A stretch of 64,000 nt of DNA, taken from Ianthella basta. Lineage: Eukaryota > Porifera > Demospongiae > Verongiida > Ianthellidae. The first letter of the stretch is position 1. Each line of letters begins with the position of its first letter. The notes below the pieces were generated by a model. It had not been told where the DNA came from. It did no database searches and saw only the letters and a program-made list of their open reading frames with translations. This document shows, piece after piece, positions 1-10,199 of the stretch. The stretch is from positions 7,663,149 to 7,727,148 of the forward strand of contig OZ025868.1 in NCBI GenBank assembly GCA_964019415.1, read 5' to 3'. Made by a program: the position numbers and the translations under genes.

Positions 1-281
1 GTTTGGTTGTGCACGAACTCCTCCTTCGATTTTTCACCAATCTTCGCCAAACTTGGTAGAGTTTATCACGGCAATACGGGGGGTGATCTAAGGTGGTTAG
101 TGCCTTCGCCGCTGGACTTCTTTAAACGAAATGGATTAACATAAGCAAATTCTGTACGTACGGAGTTTTACGGAACGAGTCTACGGAATACTCCCAATTA
201 AATGGACGGTTCTGATTGGTTAAACGCTCAAATTTCAAACAATATGCTGGGAACCCACCCGAAGGGCGGGCATTCAGCTAG
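1..281 (+). mobile_element. Helitron 3' terminal fragment
   Basis: The stretch ends in a GC hairpin (CCCACCC, loop GAA, GGGCGGG at 254-270), then seven bases, then CTAG at 278-281, followed by T. This is the canonical Helitron 3' terminus (hairpin about 10 nt before CTRR, insertion before T). The same terminus, with compensating stem changes (CCTGCCC/GGGCGGG), recurs at 40014-40041. The 5' end lies outside the window and no Rep/helicase coding is visible here. Confidence 0.72.
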
Positions 282-574
282 TAGTAATAGTGAAAGTTAT
301 TATAGTGTGGTTAAGCTCGCCTTGTGATAATAACTTGCATGGTATCAATTGAAAAACACTCAGGCTCTGAAGCTGTTTGCTATAGCTAATGAAAGTGGGA
401 TAGCATTCAGGAGAAGATGGCTTTAATAGCAATGTGGGTGTAGACCATTTTCAGGCTTTGCACATTCATTACACCTCAACACACAAAGATGGTACATACA
501 GTTCTGTCAACAACTGGACTGAAGCAACAGTAACTGAAGATACATCAGAGTGCAATAGTTACAGCGGTTTGACA

Positions 575-1584
575 ATGAACTGTGTGACCGTTAATGCCTC
601 GAATTTGCTGTCAAATGGAACGGAGCCTCTGGCACCGTGTGTCTATTGCTGGTGTATACTGATTTTTGCCTACATCCCCATAGTCACACTCACAGTGACT
701 GTGTTGGTGGCTGTCAGTGTTGCCAAAGGTGTGCCAGTTACCATTCGCTTTGTACTGGTAAACATCCTTGCAGCGTCCCTTATCGCAATAGCAGGGACAG
801 CCATGGCTTTTCGAATAGAGCTATATTGAGTAGCACCAACTATGGTTGCCCGTCTGACACAGCCTGCAGAGTCTACTACTGGGTGATTGACACAGGTGGG
901 ACGGCAAGACTGAGTTTCATGGCAACGTATGCCGTGGTAGTGTTTGTCATCATCAGGCGCTCTAACACAGCTGTGCGCCCCATCATTCTACTTCTCTCAG
1001 TGCTGGCAATTTGGATGTTTGTAATCAGTTTCAATGCACTGCTTTTCTCACCTCAAATTGTTGAATCCAACTTACTTGAATACTCTGAATGTGTCCCATG
1101 TGCAGGTACACAGCTTTGGGCATTGTATACAGTGCCATTCATCATCATATTCGTATTGGTGCCCATTTCCATTGCCATTGTCCTTCCCTGTGCGGCAATA
1201 TGCTTCATCAAGACAAATATTATTGAAGGGAGACCACAGCTATCAAAGCCAATGGTAAAATTTGCCCTGTTTCTTCTTTTGGGCAACACATTGGCACTTT
1301 TGGGCCAGGCCACGCCAGTTATCCTTGCTTCTCTGACAAGGGACAATAGGGATGATATCAATTACATGTTGGATGTGGCTATTAACTACACTAATGGAAT
1401 ACTTTTGACATTGTCATTCATCCCCACTCCCATTTTGATTTTGGTATACTTTAAACCAATTTGGAAACAGCTAACAAAGTTACCTGCCTGGTTATTCAAG
1501 TGCTGCAAAGGGGGAAACAGTGGCAGTGTTGAATTTCGTCAAAGGCAAAACATAAAGTCGAGGCATTTCATAACAGTGTGTTGA
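575..1584 (+). pseudogene. 7TM receptor, subfamily A copy 1, one frameshift
   Basis: This host receptor is nearly identical to the intact gene at 2561-3565. Reading starts at ATG 575 (MNCVTVNASN), matching the start of that gene. TM1 and TM2 run in one frame to about 815; everything from TM3 to the C-terminus continues in another frame to the stop at 1584. Compared with the intact copy, one base is missing in the short T run after GCCATGG near 806. TM3 GGTAR, the loop-2 Cys and the TM7 PTPILILVYFKP are all preserved, so the lesion is recent or a sequencing error. The C-tail (KQLTKLPAWLFKC) matches the B genes, not the neighbouring A gene, which suggests exchange between A and B. Confidence 0.8.
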
Positions 1585-2290
1585 GTTTAAATAGTATCAT
1601 TCCACTGTCATTTCACAACACAAAGTGATAGTTATAGTATATCGCACTGTATTTGATTTGTTAACTAATGTAATTATGTTTGCTTAGTGTAATTATTATT
1701 GTTATGCTGAATTGACAATCAACTGCATGATGCAATTGAACGTGGCTACCAATTCTTTATGAATACTGCCTATTGAACCTACAGTGTGAGCGAACCTTGC
1801 ATGTGATCAGAATTTAAGCTCATTGTGTAATGGCAACCAGTGTCTAAGCTACTTACATGTTGAATGTACACATATACAGGTGATAAAGCGTTCTGTCAAT
1901 TCCAACAGTACAGGAAATACATAGAAGAGAACATTTTTCATACCTGACTGAGCCTCAAACACTCTGACCTAAATTATAGGATGTGACTTTGACTATGATA
2001 GTGATTTAAACTGACGTACATAGCTATACGTAGATGTAGGGGAGACACTGACGTCACCATCACTTCCTGCATGCATGCAAACATTAAAGGGCACATGATG
2101 TGATGCATGTATTGCAAACCATTCCTTGTTCACCTGACAAATGGGGATGAAGACTATAGACTTAACTTTATAACAATGAATGCAGGATGTGCATACACAG
2201 GTTGCATTGTACCTAGGCACATTGCAGCATACACAATACTACTAAACATTAAATATATATAGAGTGGGACACATGCGCACCATGTAATGT
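1585..2290. other. Intergenic spacer between A copies 1 and 2
   Basis: AT-rich spacer. I see no gene, RNA gene or element end. From about 2293 it resembles the sequence upstream of the first A copy (326 onward), so the two genes and their leaders are tandem duplicates. Confidence 0.5.
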
Positions 2291-2560
2291 ATAACTTGCA
2301 CGAACTCAATTGGAAATCACCTGTGCTCTAAAGCTGTTTGCTGTAGCTAATAATAGAAGGGACTTTTACAGCAATTCTAAAGCAGCCCACTTGTGCGATA
2401 GTATTCAGGAGAAAATGGCTTTAATAGCAATGTGGGCGTAGACCATTTTCTGGCTTTGTACAATGATCCTCAAGACACAAAGGTGGCAATTACATCTCTG
2501 TCAACAACGAACTGAAGGAACAGTGACTGAAGATACATCAAGATTTACAGTGGCTTAACA

Positions 2561-3565
2561 ATGAACTGCTCAGTGACCGTTAATGCCTCAAATTTGCTGT
2601 CAAATGGAACGGAGCCTCTGGCACCATGTGTCTATTGCTGGTGTATGCTGATTTTTGCCTACATCCCCATAGTCACACTCACAGTGACTGTGTTGGTGGC
2701 TGACATTGGTGCCAAAGGCGTGCCAGGTACCATTCGCTTTGTACTGGTAAACATTCTTGCAGCATCCCTTATCACAATAGCAGGGACAGCCATGGGTTTT
2801 TCGAATAGAGCTATACTGAGTAGCACCAACTATGGTTGCCCATCTGACACAGCCTGCAGAGTCTACTACTGGGTGATTGACACAGGTGGGACGGCAAGAC
2901 TGAGTTTCATGGCTACATATGCTGTGGTAGTCTTTGTCATCATCAGATACTCTAACACTGCTGTGCGCCCCATCATTCTAATTCTCTCAGTGCTGGCAAT
3001 TTGGGTGTTTGTAATCAGCTTCAATGCACTGCTTTTCTCACCTCAAATTGTAGAATCCAACTTCCTTGGAAATTCTGGATGTGTCCCTCATGCAGGTACA
3101 CAGCTTTGGGCATTGTATGCAGTTCCATTCGTCATCATATTTGTATTGGTGCCCATTTCCATTGCCATTGTCCTTCCCTGTGCGGCAATATGTTTCATCA
3201 AGACAAATACTATGGAAGGGAGAACACGACTATCAAAGCCAATGGTAAAATTTGCCCTGTTTCTTCTTTTGGGCAACACATTGGCACTTTTGGGCCAGGC
3301 CACGCCAGTTATTCTTGCTTCTCTGACAAGGGACGATGGGGACAATGGCAATTACATGTTGGATGAGGTTATCAACTATGCTAATGGAATACTCTTGACA
3401 TTGTCATTCATCCCAACTCCCATTCTGATTCTGGTTTACTTCAAACCAGTCCGGAAACAACTTGAGAAATTTCTACAGAAACTTCTGTTCAAGCTGCACA
3501 ATCACGTTTGCTCCAAGCCTGATGCCAGTGGCCATAGCACATTGCGTCAGAAACTCCTACTGTAG
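2561..3565 (+). CDS. Divergent 7TM receptor, subfamily A, intact
   Basis: Single-exon membrane receptor of 334 residues; ligand unknown. Sequons NCS, NAS and NGT lie in the first 17 residues. Predicted TMs: 25-49, 57-80, 103-128, 136-159, 183-212, 228-255, 270-294. Cys99 at the top of TM3 and Cys174 in extracellular loop 2 can form the usual GPCR disulfide. GGTAR (109-113) lies inside TM3; the expected DRY is absent and the first basic residue is Arg129. TM7 ends PTPILILVYFKPVRKQL. ATG 2561 is chosen because homologues start with MNC at the same place and the frame is not conserved upstream. Upstream 2293-2560 repeats the leader of the first A gene. I infer a GPCR-like receptor from topology only. 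Confidence 0.85.
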   Translation: MNCSVTVNASNLLSNGTEPLAPCVYCWCMLIFAYIPIVTLTVTVLVADIGAKGVPGTIRFVLVNILAASLITIAGTAMGFSNRAILSSTNYGCPSDTACRVYYWVIDTGGTARLSFMATYAVVVFVIIRYSNTAVRPIILILSVLAIWVFVISFNALLFSPQIVESNFLGNSGCVPHAGTQLWALYAVPFVIIFVLVPISIAIVLPCAAICFIKTNTMEGRTRLSKPMVKFALFLLLGNTLALLGQATPVILASLTRDDGDNGNYMLDEVINYANGILLTLSFIPTPILILVYFKPVRKQLEKFLQKLLFKLHNHVCSKPDASGHSTLRQKLLL

Positions 3566-3864
3566 TAACACATATTGTATCTATTATGAATGTGAAATAT
3601 CTTGTTAGTTGCCACAAAGTGCTATAGCAAAGCTGCCATCATATATCATTATAATGTTTAGTATAAGATTATATATGTATCCAGCTATATAAAATTGATT
3701 GTTTGACACCTCAGTCCAGTGTTTCCTGGTGTATAATTTTAGTTTCAATTATTTAAGATACTTCTGTTTACAGCACATATCAGAATGGCAGCTAATGGTA
3801 ATTTATAAGCTACATGTATTTTCCTTAAGAGTATGGTATGATCTAGCCATGCACAGTGATATAT

Positions 3865-4190
3865 TGTCTTTGGTTTAGGATAAGTCAAGCCGCTGTAAAT
3901 TGAGCACTCTGATGTATCGGCAGTCACTCTTCCTTCAGTTCATTGTTGACAGAGATGCATGTACTACCTCTGCGTCTTGAGGTTCATTGTGCAAAGCCTG
4001 AAAATGGTCTATGCCCACATAGCTATTAAGACCATTTTCTCCTGAATGCTATCCCACAGTTGGGTAGCTTGAAAATTGTTCTAAAAGTCCCCTCTGTCAT
4101 TAGCTGTAGCAAATTATACAGCTTTAGAGCACGGGTGTTTTCTGATTCATTTCATGCAAGGTATGCATCACAAGGTGAGTATGTATCCCA
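3865..4190 (-). pseudogene. Inverted 5' leader of a lost subfamily A gene
   Basis: The reverse complement matches the region just upstream of the A genes (roughly 380-575), up to the place where the ATG would be, but no coding sequence follows; unrelated AT-rich sequence takes its place. It is an opposite-strand A gene reduced to its leader. A near copy lies at 9150-9460 as part of the larger duplication. Confidence 0.65.
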
Positions 4191-4482
4191 CACTGTATTA
4201 TTAGTAGTACTATTGTGATTATGTACCAAAAATGTAATGTGCCTATATACGTATATGTAAGGAAACCTGTGTATGTATATTATGATATAATGATTAGTAT
4301 AATCTACATCTCCATTTCATAGAGGAGCAAGGAATGGTTGTGATACGTTCATTACATCATTTGCTCATGCATGCAGGAAGTGATGGTGACGTCAGTGTCT
4401 CTCCTATACATGTACAGCTATATATATGAATGTCAGTATCAGAGTCAAGGTCATATAATAGTAGGTCCGAATGTTTGAGCCT

Positions 4483-4918
4483 CAGTCAGGTTAGTCTCGT
4501 CCCCAGCCCACTTCCGGCCGCCATTTTGCAATGGCCCGAAAGGTGGTCTGGCACATTTGCTCGATATTTTGATACCGCCCTTGGGGCGCTTGCCAAAATT
4601 TTGGCAAGCGCCTCCATGTGTTGCGATACGCAATTTAGCAGCTTCATTCGCTCAACTACGTGAGTCATATTTAGGTATTCTATCAAATGAGATTAAACTG
4701 TACCCAATTTTACCGCTTTCACAATTTTGAAGGGTGGCCTGGTACAGTTTCTCAATGTCCGTTACCGCCCCTTGAGGCGATTCTAGCAAGCGCCCCAATC
4801 CTTGTGCTTCTTGCATGCATGTGACGCAACTTACCGAAAGTTTTTAATTAATCAGAATATCGAGCAAATGTGCCAGACCACCTTTTGGGGGGGGCTGGGA
4901 ACGAGACTACAGTCAGGT
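4483..4918. mobile_element. Mutator-like MITE with 9-bp target duplication
   Basis: Element 4492-4909 (418 bp) is flanked by exact copies of CAGTCAGGT (4483-4491 and 4910-4918). Its inverted ends start TAGTCTCG and share a further block (AAAGGTGGTCTGGCACATTT and beyond). The duplicated locus at 9780-9797 has the empty site (CAGTCGGGT once), so insertion followed the segmental duplication. The left arm carries CACTTCCGG followed by GCCATTTTG. A 9-bp duplication is typical of Mutator-like transposons. No coding capacity. Confidence 0.88.
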
Positions 4919-5322
4919 ATGCCTAATGTTCTCTCTCTTCCCTGCATGTTCTGTACTCTTGGAATTGATGGAATGCACTACCACCTATACACTAGTTGCC
5001 ATTTCACTCGGAGCTTAAATTCTGATCACGCACAAGGGTCGCTCGTACTGCAGGCTCAATTTCATATAGCACTATATGCGCTAATCACAAAGAATTGGAA
5101 GCCACATTCAATGGCATGTATTATACAGTTACTTATCAAGACATCATAATAATAATTATGATATTAAACATACATAATTACATTAGTGAGCAAGTTTTAT
5201 AGAGTGCATTATTCTATAACTATTAATTAACTTGTGTTGTGAAATGATAGTGGAATGATAATGTAAAATTGACACACTGTTACCAATGTCTTGACCTTAT
5301 GTTTTAATTATTTTGACCAACT

Positions 5323-6285
5323 TCAACACTGCCATTGTTTCCCCTTTTGCAGTGAGCACATGCACTTGAATAACCAGGCAGGTAACTTTGTTAGCTGTTT
5401 CCAAACTGGTTTAAAGTACACCAAAATCAAAATGGGAGTGGGGATGAATGATGCTGTTAAGAAAACTCCGTTGACATAGTTGATGGCTTCATCCAAATTG
5501 CTAGTTTCAGTATTGCCATTTTCTATTTTAATCGCTGCAAAAACAACTGGTGTACTCTGCCCTACAGCTCCCAGTGTGTTACCAATAAGAAGAAACAGAG
5601 TGAACTTCACCATTGCCCTTGACAGGATCTGGTGTGTTCGCCCTTCAATCTTACCATTGCTGTACTTTTGACACATTACCACACACGGAAGTAAGATGGC
5701 AAGTGTTACTGGGACCAAGATAAAGATAATTGCATACGGCACTACGTACACAAAACCAAGCACAGTTGAATGTGGCACACATCCAGAGTTTGCAAGGAAG
5801 TTAGTCACAACTAATTGTGGGAAGAACGGCTGTGTGTGGAATAGAATCCCAAATATCCAAATTGCCGCTACTGAAGAAATTAGAATGCTGAGGCGCACAG
5901 CAGCTTTAGAGCGCCTGATGATGACAAATACTACAATGGCATATGTTGCCATGAAACTCATCCTTGCTGTCCCACCTGTGTTAATTGCCCAGTAGTAGAC
6001 TCTGCAGGCTGTGTCAGATGGGCCCAAATGGTCAGTACTGCTCAAAATTGCTCTATTCAGGAAAACCATGGCTGTCCCTGCTATTGTGATAAGGGAGGCT
6101 GCAAGGATGTTTACCAGTACAAAGCGAATGATACCTGGCACGCCTTTGGCACCAATGACAGCTACCAACACAGTCACCGTGAGTGTGACTATGGGGATGT
6201 AGGCAAAAATCAGCATACACCAGCAATAGATGCATGGTGGCCAAGGCTCCGTTCCATTAGAAGTATTTGCTGCTGAGCAGTTCAT
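5323..6285 (-). CDS. Divergent 7TM receptor, subfamily B, intact
   Basis: 321 residues from ATG 6285 (MNCSAANTSNGTEP), the start shared with the A genes and the second B gene; an in-frame ATG at 6309 would add eight residues. Three sequons precede TM1. TM3 has Cys-x13-Arg within GGTAR; loop 2 carries SGCVPH. Intracellular loop 3 is longer than in A and Lys-rich. TM7 reads IPTPILILVYFKP. The tail is short with several Cys and Trp. The gene faces the broken A gene at 6738 head to head, and the same pairing is repeated by the second B gene at 10200-11162. Confidence 0.85.
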   Translation of the reverse strand: MNCSAANTSNGTEPWPPCIYCWCMLIFAYIPIVTLTVTVLVAVIGAKGVPGIIRFVLVNILAASLITIAGTAMVFLNRAILSSTDHLGPSDTACRVYYWAINTGGTARMSFMATYAIVVFVIIRRSKAAVRLSILISSVAAIWIFGILFHTQPFFPQLVVTNFLANSGCVPHSTVLGFVYVVPYAIIFILVPVTLAILLPCVVMCQKYSNGKIEGRTHQILSRAMVKFTLFLLIGNTLGAVGQSTPVVFAAIKIENGNTETSNLDEAINYVNGVFLTASFIPTPILILVYFKPVWKQLTKLPAWLFKCMCSLQKGKQWQC

Positions 6286-6315
6286 TGTCACTCTACAGAG
6301 CCTGTACATATACAC

Positions 6316-6737
6316 AGACCCTCTTTTGTTCAGACTCTGTTATATGTTATATACCAGAAATGTTCCATTTATAAGCAGCCTACTCAAGTATAGGCTAAAT
6401 GTGACAGTAACTGTGTACGTAGCTTGGTACAAGAGAATTCACCTTCAAGTTTCCATAAAAGCCCACGTCGTATAGCCCATTTGGTCTTGATCCTGACAGT
6501 CCCTTACACTGCTGTTCTGTAAACAAGCTGTGTTCTGTTTGTATCACTTTCAGATCTCTGTCCATTCAGACATTGTTAGGTGCAAGTGGCAATACACTGA
6601 TCAGCATTTCATTTCTATTTCTATAAAATTATGGTCAAGCCTACACTGCAAATTCTGCTTGTAACACAAAATACCAAGGCAGTCCTGAACACAGACTGAC
6701 CCAGTACAAACTCCATGCACTATATATTCCTGCATCA
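6316..6737. other. Shared region between divergent B and A genes
   Basis: No gene. The block 6340-6740 is repeated nearly unchanged at 11225-11600 in front of the second B gene, and includes TCCATAAAAGCCCACGTCGT. It is the likely promoter side of the minus-strand B genes, by position only. Confidence 0.45.
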
Positions 6738-6960
6738 GGTGTATACTAGTTATTGCCTGTGTACATCCCCATAGTCACACTCACAGTGACTGTGTTGGTG
6801 GGTGTCATTGGTGCTACGGGTGTACCAACAACCATTCGCTTTGTACTGGTAAACATCCTTGTAGTGTCCCTTATCACAATAGTAGGGCAGCCCGCAGGCA
6901 GCCCCTATATTGTTTTCAAATTGACATTTTCGTATGGCTTAATGTATGGATATATAATAT

Positions 6961-7165
6961 ACAGTGGAACCCCGCCTTGCGGACACCCCTGAAAAGCGGA
7001 CACCTCGATTATGCGGACACACTCTAAAGTCCCAACGATTGGCCCTATTCTACCTGTATAAAATTCCCCTTGAAATGCGGACACCCCGTTATTCCGTATT
7101 CCGGACAGCGCCCTGTGCACCGCCGTATACAACTCTGTATAAATCCCACTCCATAATCCGGACAT
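6961..7165. mobile_element. Pogo/Tigger-like MITE relic nested in copy I
   Basis: Starts ACAGTGGAACCCCGCCTTGC and repeats GCGGACAC units three times; this wording is typical of pogo/Tigger terminal repeats. The opposite terminus was not found, so the extent is approximate. Confidence 0.4.
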
Positions 7166-7632
7166 TTCGATCAGCTGCCAGAAAAAATGGCCGCTCCCTG
7201 ATTTGCACCGCTCACTCTGACAAGTGACAGGAACAGCACAGAAGTTGACGAGTGCCCCAAATCGTCTATGCTATGGGTTTTGAAAGTGCCTTTAACACGG
7301 GAAAGTTCAGCGCGAACAGCTACCTTTTAGAATCGTCGTCAGAAATGGTGCGTGAGTCGAGTACTCCAGCGAACACCGCTACCTTTGCAAATTCGTATTA
7401 CTTTGATGCACTTCATGCATACCAGATGATTGTTTTAACGTATGGGCTTATAAGCCGTACCTCTGAATTGCGCTGTAGCAAACGTAGGTAGCTTTTGCCA
7501 TCACAGACCACTAGCTACTCCGGCGACTGTGGGTTCCTTGGTACATTATATTTCAGTAAATATTCACAGTAAATGCATGTGCTGTAAGCAGTCATGTATC
7601 TGTCTTTGCTGGAGATTTCTCTGTGCATGTGT

Positions 7633-7645
7633 TGTGTGTGTGTGT

Positions 7646-7705
<60 letters not shown>
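7633..7705. repeat. (TG)n microsatellite
   Basis: Long TG/GTG tract inside hairpin-element copy I; the same position in copy II is the long CA tract at 33277-33512, so the microsatellite belongs to the element. Confidence 0.9.
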
Positions 7706-7710
<5 letters not shown>

Positions 7711-8556
7711 GTCATGTAGCTATGTCTGGTGAATAGTGGTATATGTGTACTGTCACTGAGGTGTATGACACAATGTCACGTGTTACCAATCATGAGTGAC
7801 AGAACAGCGACCCAAGGGAGCAAGTATTTCGAGTTGGAGTGGCAGCCCCACAAGTTTTTTAACTCGAAATACTTGTTTCGAATAGAGCTATATTGAGCAG
7901 CACCAACTATGGTTGTTTGTCTGACACGGCTTGCAGAGTCTACTACTGGGTGATTGACACAGGTGGGACGGCAAGACTGAGTTTCATGGCAACTTATGCT
8001 GTGGTAGTGTTTATCATCATCAGGCGCTCTAACACAGCTGTGCGCCCCATCATTCTAATTCTCTCAGTGCTGGCAAATTGGATATTTGTAATCAGCTTCA
8101 ATGCACTGCTGTTCTCACCTCAAATTGTTGAATCCAACTTTCTTAAATATTCTAAATGTGTCCCACGCGCAGGTACACAGCTTTGGGCACTGTTTGTAGT
8201 TCCATTTGCTATCATATTTGTGTTGGTGCCCATTTCCATTGCCATTGTCCTTCCCTGTGTGGCAATATGTTTCATCAAGACAACTATTATGGAAGGGAGA
8301 AAACAACTATCAAAGCCAATGGTAAAATTTGCCCTGTTTCCTCTTTTGGCAACACATTGGCACTTTTGGGCCAGGCCACGCCAGTTATCCTTGCTTCTGT
8401 GACAAGAGACGATGGGGACAATGGCAATTACATGTTGGATGAGGTTATCAACTACACTAATGGAATACTCTAGACATTGTCATTCATCCCAACTCCCATT
8501 CTGATTTTGATTTTCTTCAAACCAGTCCGGAAACAACTTGAGAAATTTCTACAGAA

Positions 8557-8758
8557 GCTCTATCAGCATTGATCTCTGACAATTCTGTTTTAGCATTTGC
8601 ATGCATGCTCATTTAGGGTGTAATGTACTTTTAGCACTGTTTAGTGTTTAAGCACTGTGTGTCAGAATCTGTGGTATTATTATTGTGGTTAATACTATTA
8701 TTGTATTATATTATAATGTAAAGCACTTATGTACTCTCACTTATGTACACTCATATCA
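8557..8758. mobile_element. 202-bp insertion with 7-bp duplication TACAGAA
   Basis: The intact A gene reads TTTCTACAGAAACTTCTGTT without interruption. Here TACAGAA occurs at 8550-8556 and again at 8759-8765 around 202 bp of AT-rich sequence with no coding. It is a short non-autonomous insertion of unknown class. Confidence 0.65.
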
Positions 8759-9149
8759 TACAGAAACTTCAGTTCAAGCTGCACAATCACGTTTGCTCCA
8801 AGCCCGATACTAGTGGCCATAGCACATTGCGTCAGAAACTCCTACTGTAGTAACACATATTGTATCTATTATGAATGTGGAATATCTTGTTAGTTGCCAC
8901 AAAGTGCTATAGCAAAGCTGCCATCATATATCATTATAATATTTAGTATAAGATTATATATGTATCCAGCTATATAAAATTGATTGTTTGACGCCTCAGT
9001 CCAGTGTTTCCTGGTGTATAATTTTAGTTTCAATTCTTTTAGATACTTCTGTTTACAGCCCATATCCAAATTGCAGGCAATGGTAAGCTACATGTGTTTT
9101 CTGTAAGAGTATGGTATGATCTAGTCATGCACAATGATATAGTATCTTT

Positions 9150-9460
9150 GGTTTAGGATAAGTCAAGCCGCTGTAAATTGAGCACTATGATGTATCGGCA
9201 GTCACTCTTCCTTCAGTTCATTGTTGACAGAGATGCATGTACTACCTCTGTGTCTTGAGGTTCATTGTGCAAAGCCTGAAAATGGTCTATGCCCACATAG
9301 CTATTAAGACCATTTTCTCCTGAATGCTATCCCACAGTTGGGTTGCTTTAAAATTGTTGTAAAAAGTCCCCTCTGTCATTAGCTATAGCAAATTATATAG
9401 CTTTAGAGCACGGGTGTTTTCTGATTCATTTCATGCAAGGTATGCATCACAAGATGAGTA
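9150..9460 (-). pseudogene. Second inverted leader relic of subfamily A
   Basis: Near-identical to 3865-4190 and in the same position relative to the preceding A gene and following B gene. It was duplicated with the segment, so the gene loss predates the duplication. Confidence 0.6.
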
Positions 9461-10199
9461 CATATCCCACACTGTATTATTAATAGTACTATTGTGATTG
9501 TGTACCAAAAATGTAATGTGCCTATATACGTATATGTAAGGAAACCTGTGTATGTATATTATGATATAATGATTAATATAGTCTACATCTTCATTTCATA
9601 GGGGAGCAAGGAATGGTTGTGATACATTCATTACATCATGCGCCCTTGCATACAGGAAGCTAGTGATGGTGCATGATGTCAGTGTACGTCATCTATATAA
9701 TTATCGCTATAATTATGTATGTATGTCAGTATATTATCATTATCAGAGTCAAGGTCATATAACAGTAGGTCCAACTGTTTGAGCCTCAGTCGGGTATGCC
9801 TAATGTTCTCTCTCTTCCCTGCATGTCCTGTTCTCTTGGAATTGACGAAAGTTCTATCATCTATACACTGGTTGCCATTTCACACTGATCTCGAGCAATT
9901 CTGATCACATGCAAGAGTCGCTCATACTGCAGGCTCAATTCTGTATTAAAGCACTAGGCCCTAATCACAGAGAATTGGAAGCCACATTCAATAATTGTAT
10001 TTTACAGTTACTTATCAAGACATCATAATAATAATTATAATATTAAGCACACATAACTACTTTTAGTAAGCAAGTGTAATTATAGAGTGCACTACACTAT
10101 AATTATTGACTTGTGTTGTGAAATGATAGTGGAATGATATTATGTAAACTTGACACACAGTTACGAATGTCTTGACCTTATGTTTTACTTTGACCAAAT

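Larger units (their letters stand above)
6886..7875 (-). mobile_element. Hairpin-ended element, copy I
   Basis: Inserted in a receptor coding region. On the minus strand it begins CAAGTATTTCGAGTT (ending at 7875), forming a hairpin with its complement near 7825, and it finishes with the GC repeat GGCAGCCC (about 6886-6905) next to CTATATTGTTTTC. Copies II (33151-34244) and III (46621-48214) share both ends. The left boundary here is uncertain by about 5 bp. Inside are a TG repeat and a relic resembling pogo/Tigger ends (GGAACCCCGCC, repeated GCGGACAC). No transposase found. Confidence 0.72.
6738..8850 (+). pseudogene. Subfamily A receptor split by two insertions
   Basis: A-family coding resumes at about 6738 (the TM1 region; N-terminus missing) and runs through TM2 to about 6885. 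A 1-kb hairpin-ended element follows (6886-7875). Coding then continues at TTTCGAATAGAGC (7876) through TM3-TM7, with a frame break in TM6 (near 8340). A second insertion (8557-8758) splits the C-tail, which ends at 8850. Sequence on both sides of each insertion aligns continuously to the intact A gene at 2561-3565, so this is one host receptor broken after duplication. Confidence 0.85.

Noticed and set aside
7529-7732. Open frames across TG/CA repeats (also 33245-33577)
   Set aside because: Dinucleotide repeats are open in several frames; the products are only Cys-Val or Thr-His runs.
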